From contig MSJI02000836.1 in the NCBI GenBank assembly GCA_001931905.2, forward strand, positions 62,001 through 126,000: DNA of 64,000 bases, given 5' to 3'. Below, one piece after another: positions 12,355 to 21,646 of this stretch. The notes beneath the pieces were generated by a model. That model did not search any database. It saw only the letters and a list, made by a program, of their open reading frames with translations, and was not told the DNA's origin. How positions within the stretch are numbered: position 1 is the first letter of the stretch; each line of letters starts with the position of its first letter. This stretch comes from Cladosporium sp. IMV 00045 (taxonomy: Eukaryota > Ascomycota > Dothideomycetes > Cladosporiales > Cladosporiaceae). A program made the position numbers and the translations under genes.

Positions 12355-13118
12355 GGAGGGAGGTGGTGTGGGGTGGAGGTGGTGTTCGTGGGTTTCTTTC
12401 ATGTTGTTGTTAGAGACTTGCAATGTCACAATCTTGCGAACCTGGTAACGAGGAAGTGAAGAGGGAGAAGAGAGAGGGCGTGACACTTGCGGAGGGAGTG
12501 GGAGACCACCTACCTGTCAGCTTACCTAGATAAATCAATTGGAGTAGTCTTCCTTTCCATAGACGTATCGTGTGATGAGTCTCTATTCCCTTTCGGTTTT
12601 TCAAGCAAGATCTAAAGCCAACCCCATCAATCACAGGAATTAACAATAACATGCTAGTTACATGTACCCTTCATCCTAGCTGAGTATATGGTGATCATGC
12701 AAAGTCAAATCAGTTTTCCTGCAAGGTACCCGTCGCTCCCCACTAAGGTAAGGTACCTTATAAATCATGGCTGATCTTGTCTCGCACTGGTCGCCACGCT
12801 CTTGCCACATCATCTGGACTCTCGATTAGCTGACAAGGCCATCAAACGATGAGAATGCTTTCACCCCTCAATGTCCTGGATTATATCTTAGAGCCCGCTT
12901 GAGCGATTTTGATTCTGTATCTCGAGTGGTCTACGTCAGAGCTGGCCAGGTTAGCAATGCAACGTCAGTCATTTGATGGATGATCCGTTCTTCTTCTTAG
13001 AAAACGACGAATCCTGAGTTGCACGACGGTCTTTCGTGACTTTGTATTCAGCGCTCGAAACTCGGTAGTCTAGTAGTACTTGTACACATTAAACCGCCCA
13101 GGACATACACACCCCTCT
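12355..13118. other. Intergenic region
   Basis: About 760 bp between the 3' ends of the secreted-protein gene and RPN10 (convergent). It contains AAGGTACC-type palindromes near 12725-12760 but no gene that I can support. Confidence 0.55.
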
Positions 13119-14204
13119 CTAATCAGTGTTCATCCTATCATCCTGACCGCCTTGCCCGCCCATCTTATCATCGTGCTCCTTATCCTTCTTCTGCCCTTCC
13201 TCAGGCCTCCTAACCTCCGTACCCGCACTACCCGAAGCCGAGCCTTGAGGCTCACCATTGCCATCAAGCAAAGGCTGGTTCTCGCTCCCCTCAGGCACAC
13301 TGTCCAACGCCGTCTTCCCCTCCGCCTCCTCCTGCGCCTTGCGCTCCCTCTCCTGCCTCGAACGGTCCTCCTCGAGCGACATGCGCAGCGCCAGCGCCAG
13401 CTCCGGATCGACGGAGGGGTCAATGCCGAACTCGAAGTTATCGCCGCCCTCGGCTTGTCCAGCTCCGCCGCCATTCGCGGCCGCGGCGCCGCCTCCCTCG
13501 CCCGCCAGAATCGGGCTGGCCACGATGGTGTCGCTGAGAAGATTTGGGCCCGGGGAGACGATTTCCAGATGTGAGCCTTCGCCGCCTTTGACGGCTTCGT
13601 TGAAGGCTTGCAGTTTGCTGATGTTGTCGTCGGACAGGTCGCCGAAGGCGACGAGGTCGACGGACGTGTTGTTCTTTTTCATCTTTTTGGCGAGTTTCGT
13701 CAGGGTTGACTGCGAGTCGCTGATGGGGGAGCAGGTGAAGACGATGATGCGTTGACGTTGGGATTTGTTTTGGCGGTGTTTGAGGGCGAGCTATAGAAGA
13801 TAATTGTCAGATACATTGTAGTGGTGGACGTGGTTTAAGAGGCGATGCTTACCGATGCGATCATGATGCCGGTGTAGAGATGGCTCTGGCCGCCGATCTT
13901 GGTTCTGTGCAGACCGTCCAATATCTTGCCGGGGTTGGTGGTGAGGGTGGTGAGCACTTCGGGACCTGAGCCGCCCATGCTCATGAGACCGACGCTTGAC
14001 TCGGGGTTTGCTTGGGTCTTGCTGTGGAAGACGAGGTTGGCGGCGTCTGTTTGCGCCTCCCAGCGTGAGGGTACATAGTCGCCGTTGCGGGAGGATTCGG
14101 AGTTGTCGACGCTTGAGGGAAGTGTTAATATTGATGGTGACTTGAGGGTCTTGATATAGGTAGCGTAGGTGAACATACACAATCATGGTCGCCTCGAGAA
14201 CCAT
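13119..14204 (-). CDS. RPN10: 26S proteasome ubiquitin receptor RPN10
   Basis: Ubiquitin-binding subunit of the 19S regulatory particle, at the base-lid junction of the 26S proteasome. Exons: 14204-14179, 14111-13853, 13790-13119 (318 aa; yeast has 268). Introns of 67 bp (GTATGT) and 62 bp (GTAAGC) follow. The N-terminal VWA domain covers about residues 1-190, starting MVLEATMI(V)VDNSE. A ubiquitin-interacting motif with the core LALALRMSLEED lies at about 222-240. The tail is charged and disordered, ending KMGGQGGQDD. The first exon encodes only 8 complete codons, an arrangement often seen in fungal RPN10. It is divergent from the borealin-type gene with 465 bp between the starts. In yeast, proteasome genes are controlled by Rpn4 through a GGTGGCAAA box; I did not find a convincing copy here. 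Confidence 0.96.
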
Positions 14205-14669
14205 GTTGGCGGTATTGATGGAGGGTGATGTACTGGCGGAAGGTGTTCGGCTCTTGCCTTATGGTTTATTGGAAGATTTTGTAATGAGGTGTCGAGAATG
14301 TGGTGAATGTAAGAAGTGTCGGTCGTTAGAGTGGTAGCTGATGAGGTTGGTGGTGATGATAGTATAGACAGCTCGTCGACACAGCTCTAGACGATGGCGT
14401 TGCTTGAGGCTCTGCGGGAGGACACAGCGGGCGACTTTCCGTACCGAGTGACGTTTCTCAGGCGCGAACTGGAGAAGCTGTTGGACTGGCTGTGCACGCG
14501 AGCTTTGTTGTTTTGGTCTGGCTGCGCTGGGAAAACAATTCAACGTACAAACAAGGTATCGAGTACAACAACACTTTATACCAGACCACTTTTGCAATCA
14601 GTCAAGCGAAGCCGCTGGAAGAAATTGCACCTTTCATACATCAGGATCCCCACGAAACAACCTTCTGCT
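14205..14669. promoter_or_regulatory. Divergent promoter of RPN10 and borealin-type gene
   Basis: 465 bp between two ATG codons pointing apart, so both promoters and 5' UTRs must lie here. No clear TATA box. An ORF in the frame of the rightward gene starts at 14394, but its translation is unlike a conserved N-terminus, and I treat it as UTR. Confidence 0.6.
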
Positions 14670-15791
14670 ATGCCTCCGCGCAAACAAAAACAAGCCGCCT
14701 TCACCAACGCGTCAACCGAAAACATCCCATCACTCCCTGCAAACGAAACTGCAATGGTTCTCACAAAGACTGGCGAAGAAGAAACACATACTCCTGAACG
14801 GAGTCCCGCGAAGAGAGGGCCAATGACCATCACCGAGGCGCAGAAGCAAGCGCTTATGGACAACCTGCAATTAGAGAGTAGGACAACTCAAGACGCGTAT
14901 CAGGGACTGAACAATATCAATTGCTAACATGCATGTCAGTCACTGAACGTGCGCGCAAGTTGCGCGCCCAATATGCTCTCCAGGCGCAAGGCCTGCGCGC
15001 CAGGCTGGAAATGCGCGTCAATCGAATCCCTCAAGCGCTGCGGAAGCGCAATATCCAGGACCTTCTAGACGAACACGCCGACAATGCGAAACCAAAACCT
15101 GCCGCACCCCTACCTGCTGCGGATATCCGAGCAAAGGCCATCGAGTACCCTGCGTCGCGAGTGAGCTTGAAGAGGACTAGGTAAATCAATGGCCCAATGA
15201 TTGGACCGCCCTCAACACCTGCTAACGCTTGTCAGTGAACATTTCGGAACAGAGAACAAGGAGAATGCAGACACGCAACATGAGCTTGCCAATCCGAAGA
15301 AACGCACAAAGACAGCAACAGCACCCGCCAACTCGAAAACCGCACGAAGCAAAGCGGCACCCACCACAGTCCTCTCACCAAAATCCCACAACGCTCACAC
15401 TCGGCCACGATCTGCTAGCAAGCCAAAGGCGCTGGACAAGACCTCGAGGCCCGCTGTGCGACCGGCAAGCCCAGTAAAACCTGGCTATCCATTAGCCAGC
15501 AGCACACCATCGAGGCCATCATCGCGTGCACCCAGTAGGCAAACGAAGACGGCTGCCAACAAACGACCAGCGACAGCAAACGGCGAACGCAGAGACAGTC
15601 AAAGCAGTAATCTCAGCGCTGGAACGACCATTGTCACAAAGCCGGGCGCAAAGAAAGCTGCTCCAGTACGCAAAGCTCCTACGGCCAAAACCACAGCAAC
15701 CACCGCCACCAAACGAGGTCCAGCCGTGAAGAAAGATCCAATCGCATCACCTCCTGCGGCAGGAGGACGAACTCTGCGAAAGAGAGCGTGA
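14670..15791 (+). CDS. Borealin/Nbl1-type chromosomal passenger protein
   Basis: Subunit of the chromosomal passenger complex (Aurora B/INCENP/survivin), which in fungi helps to hold the complex together at centromeres and the spindle midzone. Exons: 14670-14877, 14940-15180, 15236-15791 (334 aa). Introns of 62 bp and 55 bp have GCTAAC-type branch sites. Splicing the first intron restores the borealin N-terminal helix (ITEAQKQALMDNLQLE, then ITERARKLRAQY, then RLEMRVNRIPQALRKR), at about residues 52-110, which packs with survivin and INCENP. The rest is basic, Ser/Thr/Pro/Lys-rich and disordered, as in filamentous fungi. Yeast-type Nbl1 proteins are only about 73 aa. The start at MPPRKQKQ is the first ATG consistent with the conserved region. 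Confidence 0.88.
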
Positions 15792-16368
15792 TTGGGATGA
15801 TTGTAGACCCAGCGGGTGTAAAGCTATGCAACAATAATGAACGAGACGAATTTCTTGCCCATATTGCGGCTTCGAGCTTCGAGCTTGATCGATTTTCTAT
15901 CCCATCCCCCGGATTGGTCACCACGTCCAACATCAACCTCCTATCCCGTTGAGCATATCCTACATGCTGACTTCTGACTCTTGTTGCCTGTCATTTGTGT
16001 AACTATCTTGACTCCTCCTTCACAGACCCGTGTTGAATATCACCTCCGATTCAACCCATTTGGGACGGGAAGTCATATTTCGCGATGAAGATGCCGCATC
16101 CTCATTTCTTTCTCTGCGCGCACATATTACACCGTCTACGAACACATCGCATTTTCTGCTGTTCTCCTTCACTCTCAAACATGGTCCCTACTTGATCTTT
16201 CGACGTGCCTTCTAGGCATTTCATCCGCTTGCCTTGTTGTCCATCCTCCATACTCATAGACGCCGAGCAACATATAAATCTTGCTTCGACTCTTCTCACG
16301 CCTCCGTCGCACTAAGCACGCATTACTCGGCACTCTTCTGCTCCCGAAGAACAAGCAAGCAAGCAAAA
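15792..16368. promoter_or_regulatory. Intergenic region with a TATA-like element
   Basis: 577 bp between two rightward genes. CATATAAAT at 16271-16279 lies about 95 bp upstream of the next ATG and could be its TATA element. CT-rich sequence precedes the ATG. No gene seen. Confidence 0.4.
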
Positions 16369-17256
16369 ATGTCTCCCACAATGACGTGGCTGAAGGAAAC
16401 CCTCGGCCTCACGACCGCCAGTTCCACTCCGAAAACGGACCCGACCATCCCCAGGACTAACGACACCAACACCATCGCCACTGGCACTGGCACATCCAGC
16501 CCCCTCCCCCCTCCCCAAACCCCGGTCCGCAAACCCCTCCACGCCGCCCGCGACGCTCGCATGTCCATCCCCGTCAACGAGCGCGAAGCTCACAGGGAGA
16601 TGCTCGCGCGGTTTGCAGCCCGCAAGAGGGGTGGGGAAGTCGCCTGGCCGCCTCAGCAGTCGCAGTCGTCGCAGGGCAGGAGTTTGGGGACGAGCGTGCT
16701 GAAGTGTCCTACGACTGGGCTGCACGTGGAGGATGTGAGCGTTGAAGGGGAGGAATGGAATGGCAAGGGAAATGGAAAGGGCAAGGGGAAGGCCAGGGCT
16801 GTTTGTGCAAAGAATGAGGTTGTGGGTGGGAATGGTAGGTTCTTTTCTTTGCTTTCTGTTTCTTGCTCCTTCTCTGGAGTTCTCTCTCATGGAATGAAAT
16901 TAACACTCCCTCTCCGAGCAGCCAAGACCAACGCCACCCATAACACCACCAACGCCAATCGCTCTTCCCTTTCGCCCTCAGCTTCGGCCTCAGCCTCAGT
17001 GTCGGCCTCCGCGTCCGCTTCAACCTCCCAAGACGACTTCGCCCCCTACCGCGCTTACATCGACTCCCAATTCTCGAGCAGAACTTGGGAGAAGGATGAG
17101 GCTGCCGGTAGTGCAGGTTCGTCGAAATCCAGTGCCAAGCGCAGCACGCCGGGGAACTCGCTCGAAGGTGGCTCGCTCGAAGGTGAGGCGGCTTCGAAGG
17201 CGGCTTCTGCTTCTGCTTCTGCTGTGAAGGTGGAGTGTGAGGTGGAGGAGAAGTGA
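16369..17256 (+). CDS. Ser/Ala-rich low-complexity hypothetical protein
   Basis: Not recognised. Starts MSPTMTWLKETLGL in an AAAAATG context. A probable 87-bp intron (16835-16921, GTAGGT to CAG) is a multiple of three with no stop, so the frame is open either way. Spliced, it gives 266 aa. The protein is mostly disordered. A conserved-looking basic segment near residues 55-80 (RDARMSIPVNEREAHREMLARF) is followed by a GNGKGKGKGK run, an (SA)n run, and the short segment DDFAPYRAYIDSQFSSRTWE. That last segment and the basic one are the parts most likely to be under selection. No signal peptide or membrane segment. Function unknown. Confidence 0.6.
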   Translation: MSPTMTWLKETLGLTTASSTPKTDPTIPRTNDTNTIATGTGTSSPLPPPQTPVRKPLHAARDARMSIPVNEREAHREMLARFAARKRGGEVAWPPQQSQSSQGRSLGTSVLKCPTTGLHVEDVSVEGEEWNGKGNGKGKGKARAVCAKNEVVGGNGRFFSLLSVSCSFSGVLSHGMKLTLPLRAAKTNATHNTTNANRSSLSPSASASASVSASASASTSQDDFAPYRAYIDSQFSSRTWEKDEAAGSAGSSKSSAKRSTPGNSLEGGSLEGEAASKAASASASAVKVECEVEEK

Positions 17257-17774
17257 GTGCTAGATGAGGAACTTGATCATCTGAGGTTTCGCGGGAGAGG
17301 TGGAGAGTGTGTCGTGTTTTGCTCTTTGGGAGTTTTGGAGTTTGGATGTTCCTGCTTTTTGTCGTATCCTGTTCTAAAGTGGGTCTATACCGATAATTAT
17401 AATCAACACATCATCAAACATCAATTAGTAAAGACAAACATATATCCTACAGAAGTGAAAGTGAGATCTGGTCAGCCAGACAACATAGAAAGCGAAGAAG
17501 TCAAGCAAAACCCCCCATCCCTGTCGAACACTGCATGTCCTCAATTCCCAGCCCTCAACTTCAGCTCAGCTTTACTTTAACCTCCTTCCCTTCCCGGCAA
17601 AGGCCCAATATAACAACATCCCCACTTCCTGGTTCCCCGCCGAGCCGTCCTGTTAATGCATAAATATGCCCTTTGCAATATTGCAAAAGTCTTCCAAGCT
17701 TGCACGCCGGCCGGGTCCGGACTACTTCGATGCATATATGAAGATGCATGCTTGCCCTGGACTGTGCTCGTGCA

Positions 17775-17932
17775 GTGCAGATAGGGTACGGTATAAGTAA
17801 TTTACTAGAGTACGGTTCGACGCACGTTGTGCCTGGACAACGGCTTGCTTTTGCGGTGCAGATAGGGTACTTAGGACTTCCTACTAAAATACGGTTCAAT
17901 GCACGCTATACGCGGACAACGGCTTGCTGGAG
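17775..17932 (+). repeat. Imperfect tandem duplication, about 80-bp unit, two copies
   Basis: Copy 1 begins at 17775 and copy 2 at 17856, both with GTGCAGATAGGGTAC. Both then carry TACGGTTC, a GCACG core and GGACAACGGCTTGCT in the same order. The copies differ by several substitutions and one or two indels, so the duplication is not recent. It lies about 170-330 bp upstream of the tyrosinase ATG and could hold duplicated regulatory sites. Confidence 0.75.
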
Positions 17933-18012
17933 CGAGTGGATATCAGTTGGGAGGCTAGAGGTGCCGAAGGATTCTGGAAGTGGAGGATCCGCCGTTTTGG
18001 CGTGCATCGTCA

Positions 18013-18019
18013 TATAAAA
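18013..18019 (+). promoter_or_regulatory. TATA box of the tyrosinase gene
   Basis: TATAAAA lies 83 bp upstream of the tyrosinase ATG, a typical spacing for a regulated fungal promoter. Position and sequence only; the transcription start is not known. Confidence 0.5.
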
Positions 18020-18101
18020 TACAGAAGGCACTTAAAAAAATGACTATTCAGGCTGGACTTCCTCTATCTCTTGTGGCGAACGCCAATTCCCATCTGCCAC
18101 G

Positions 18102-19593
18102 ATGAAGGCCACCCTCCCAGCCCTGCTCTTCAGCACGACAGTCTTGGGCCAGCTTTCGAATTCTTCCACCATAACCTCACCTCCACAACCAGATTTGGGA
18201 AACCTCACCGCTCATTTCGAGAAACTCTCGAATTCTTTTATCGACAAGGCGCTTGCGAGAATTGATGAGAGGGCCGAGTGTGCGAAGGAGCAAGGTGTTG
18301 AGCCGAGCTGTACGAGGGAAAAAGTGGTGTTTAGGAAGGAGTAGTGAGTTCTTGCGCCAATGCCTTGATTTTGGAGCGCATTGTGATCAGTGGATTTATA
18401 CTGACTCTTTTTTCAGTGGCGACCTTAGCCATGACGAGCGGTTAGACTATGTCAATGCCGTTTTGTGTTTACAGAGCTTGCCGCCTAGGACGCCTGCTAA
18501 TGTTTCTGCTGGGGCGAGGTCTCGTGTACGTTGCTGCTGGACCGAACGTGACTGGATAATTGAGGATATTTTTGACTTTTTGATCGGTAGTTTGACGATT
18601 TCATTGTAACTCACATTCAGAGGACTTTGGACATTCACTTTACGGGCAACTTTCTGCCGTGGCATCGCTGGTTTACGTGGTCTTACGAGAAGGCGCTGAG
18701 GGAGGAGTGCGGGTACAAGGGATATCAGCCGGTGAGTGTCAACTTTCTGCTTGTTTGAGGAATCACTGCTGACGAAGCCTTTTTTTAACAACAGTATTGG
18801 GACTGGCCCAAATATGCTTCTGCGCCCCAAGACTCTCCGATCTTCGACGGCAGCCCAACCAGCCTTAGTGGCAATGGCGAAAGCATTGAACACGATGGCC
18901 CCGTTTTGGTCACACCAGACGGCGGCTCGACGCTTACGCTTCCACCTGGCGTAGGCGGTGGCTTTGTTACAGCAGGCCCTTTCGCTAATATGTCCATCAA
19001 CCTTGGTCCAGTCGGAGGAATCAATGGGACTGCACCCGGCCCCGACGGTGGTCTTGGATATAATCCCCGACGTATGAAGAGAGACGTCGGCCCTGCCATC
19101 AACATGCGATACGCAAACTACAGCACTGTGCTCAGTACATCGACTCCAACCTGACTCTAATTGCCCTGGTAACATTGTTCACTAACATTTCCTCCCAGCC
19201 CTCCTCTCCACCCCCAACATATCAGCCTACCGCCACCTTTCCGAAGGCGCTCCCTACACGCCCGAAATCGGCCCCCACGGCGGTGGCCATTACGTGATCA
19301 GCGGCGACCCGGGCGGAGACCTCTTCACCTCGCCCGGTGACCCGGCTTTTTACGTTCACCACGGCATGATGGACCGCATGTGGTCTTACTGGCAGCTTCT
19401 TGATCCGAGTAAGCGATTCTCCGAGGAGGAGATGAACGGTGGTGATTTTGGCCATATTACCTGGACGAATGTGCCAGAGTCGAGGAAAGCGAAGTTGGAT
19501 GATGTGCTGGATCTGGGGTTTGCGGCGGACAGTACGACGATTGGGGAGGTTATGGATACGCTGAGTGGGCCGTTTTGTTACTTTTATATCTAG
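18102..19593 (+). CDS. Secreted tyrosinase (type 3 copper oxidase)
   Basis: Tyrosinase-family enzyme, oxidising phenols to quinones (melanin or secondary metabolism). Five exons: 18102-18343, 18417-18525, 18591-18731, 18795-19134, 19199-19593 (408 aa). The introns are 63-73 bp and all exon phases agree. An N-terminal signal peptide (MKATLPALLFSTTVLGQ) indicates secretion. CuA is complete: His125, His133 and His142 in THIQRTLDIH and GNFLPWHRWF. CuB is complete: His304 and His308 in HGGGH, with His331 in FYVHHGMMDRMW. YWDW follows the third intron. The length fits the short fungal tyrosinase-like proteins, which lack the C-terminal activation domain of mushroom tyrosinase. A diterpene-synthase-like gene ends 56 bp away on the other strand. 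Substrate unknown. Confidence 0.92.
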
Positions 19594-19648
19594 ATTTTGA
19601 TGGAGAATGGGATCGTATAAATGGCTCTCCTTCATTCCGGTGAGCAGA

Positions 19649-20902
19649 TCATCGGCTTGCAGGTACCACGGGTACGCGAGTAGGATCGTTGGCCATGTAT
19701 AGTTCTCCAGACAATCGCACTGTCATTCGCCAAAATCCAAGCAATCGTCGGGTCACGCTCCCTTCATCTGACAGTACATGTGCACCAAGCGCTTCACTTA
19801 ACTTCTGAATCAAACGCTCGGAACACAGGGCCTCGTACGCGGCGATCTTTTCCAACTCAGCATGTTCGCCAACCGGAACCAGCGAGCAACAACTCGCAGT
19901 TCCTTCCCTCGCATCCCTCACCCGGCCACCAAGATCATTAAGCAGTCTGAACTCCACACTAACATGCTGCGCGAACTGCTGTGCCAAGTACATCTCCAGC
20001 GCAGTCGGCCAGCAGATCTGCTGATTCTTGGACGCTGAAATCATGCACGAGAAGCCGGCGAACATGTACTTGGTCCCCACGGACCTCGCGCCGATGTCTG
20101 CCACCCACTTGTATAGTTGCGTGGGTTCTAAGGCGCTTGGCGCGCGGTAGGAAAGCTGGTCAAGCTGCGCGAGGAAGAAGTCGCGGAGTTCGAGCGTGTA
20201 CCAGTGTTGGTCTTGGGGACTCGCTTCAGGTATGGGAGAGGTGTGCATGAGTTTGAGGATTGTTTTAAAGTCTTGCTCGAGCTCGACGGGTTTGGCGATC
20301 CGTGGGACTTCTTCCAGTGGTGAGTCGATTCGGGTCGCGTTGTGATGCGCATACTTCTCGATGGTGGTGTCAAGATATGATTGGAAACAGTGAGTTATGA
20401 GATCTCTTGCGGCTGAAATGTCATGCACGCCGTAAGTCTCCTGCAGATTTTCCATGAAGTCGTCGACTCGGTATAGCAGGTTGATATGTCGCATCATGCT
20501 CGCGGCTTGCGATGGGTTGAGGCAGAAGCCATTGAGGAGATTGCATACGTGGACCGTCACGCACGTAAACTCGAGCCAAGTCGCCTTGACATCTCGACGT
20601 AAGTGGTTCGGCAGTTCCATGTCAAATCGTTCGAGTTCCGAGTGATAAGCGCTACAGCTGCCTTTTACCAATTCCAGAAGATTCTTATTCGAAAGACACG
20701 AGAACGTGGGTAGTGCTCGGCAGACGTTGTACGTGGCGGTATAATCCATGCTGGGACTTGGATATTGTTTGATCATGTGCGGAGAGTCCGTGGAACCAAG
20801 TGCGTTCTCAAACCCATGGCGCCGGGTCCAAAGAAGAGGGACGAGTTCGACTTTGTAATCATTGTCAGACGCAAGTGTGGCGCGGCATTCGGCGTCCAAC
20901 AT
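19649..20902 (-). CDS. Class I terpene synthase-like protein (diterpene synthase C-terminal type)
   Basis: 417 aa without introns. Two signatures fit the class I half of fungal labdane-type diterpene synthases (ent-kaurene synthase kind): LYRVDDFMEN (DDxxE at 147-151) and NDLGGRVRDAREG (322-334). The latter resembles the NDxGSxxRDxxEG metal-binding motif of those enzymes. The 175-residue spacing also fits. The bifunctional enzymes are about 950 aa with a class II DxDD domain in front. That half is absent, and only about 740 bp separate this start from the next gene. So it is either a stand-alone class I enzyme or a remnant. No signal peptide. Convergent with the tyrosinase (56 bp apart). An upstream exon is possible. 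Alternative: another class I terpenoid cyclase subfamily. Confidence 0.6.
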   Translation of the reverse strand: MLDAECRATLASDNDYKVELVPLLWTRRHGFENALGSTDSPHMIKQYPSPSMDYTATYNVCRALPTFSCLSNKNLLELVKGSCSAYHSELERFDMELPNHLRRDVKATWLEFTCVTVHVCNLLNGFCLNPSQAASMMRHINLLYRVDDFMENLQETYGVHDISAARDLITHCFQSYLDTTIEKYAHHNATRIDSPLEEVPRIAKPVELEQDFKTILKLMHTSPIPEASPQDQHWYTLELRDFFLAQLDQLSYRAPSALEPTQLYKWVADIGARSVGTKYMFAGFSCMISASKNQQICWPTALEMYLAQQFAQHVSVEFRLLNDLGGRVRDAREGTASCCSLVPVGEHAELEKIAAYEALCSERLIQKLSEALGAHVLSDEGSVTRRLLGFWRMTVRLSGELYMANDPTRVPVVPASR

Positions 20903-21646
20903 AGATCACCTACCCATTACCCTAATGAGGTCGTGTTTCAGCTCGAGAGGTGAGACGATCCTACAAGATCGAAGACATTATTGCATCGCTTATTGCTTTA
21001 CTACCTTAGATGCTGCAGCTGAAAGTTTAGCTCTTATCAGGTCGCTCGCTCGCTCGCTCGCTAGGCGGTTCTGGGTTCATACATTCACTATGAGTCTTGG
21101 ATGTATCATCGGAGTCAGGTCGTCGGACGTGGATTGGAAAGAGTAGAAGAGGTGAGATCAGCGCAAATCTTGGCGAGACCACTGTTCCTTCCGTGCTTGC
21201 TTTCTTCACCGACTTTCAAATCAACATTCGAGTCTACATGTACCTATATAATTCACAAACATGATTGTCCGCCATTGTATTACAATTATTGAGATATCAT
21301 CGTATCAGGCATAGTTGCAGGAGATCATTATTGTAGCCACGAATAGCCGTAATGCCATTCATCTGGCCCCGTACAAGGTGCGGAAAGGCCTAGCCCGCAC
21401 GACAGAAGGCAACTTTCAGCTTTCAATTCGCTCACACTCCATTAGGTAGCATATTGATGCTGTCATATGCACTTCGGATCAAAGCCATTGTCTGTCTCCA
21501 TATCATTTGGTGTTCAGGACGGCCCTGTCTTCTAGACGCCCTTTCAACCGATTCTGGAAATGCACTGGGCGCCGTCCTGCTTGAATCAACGTCTCTTCGA
21601 CCGAGGGAATTGATCAGCCTGTTCTTGGAGCACAGCAACTACACTG
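20903..21646. other. Intergenic region with CGCT microsatellite
   Basis: About 740 bp. It is the probable promoter of the terpene-synthase-like gene (left end) and 3' flank of the DUF7580 gene. A CGCT tetranucleotide run lies at 21043-21062. No gene supported. Confidence 0.55.

Larger units (their letters stand above)
17257..18101. other. Intergenic region upstream of tyrosinase
   Basis: About 845 bp holding the 3' flank of the preceding gene, an imperfect tandem repeat and the tyrosinase promoter. No coding gene is supported. Confidence 0.55.

Noticed and set aside
14394..14669. Upstream in-frame extension of the borealin-type gene
   Set aside because: An ATG exists at 14394, but the sequence lacks the family start. 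MPPRKQKQ at 14670 is the usual type of N-terminus.
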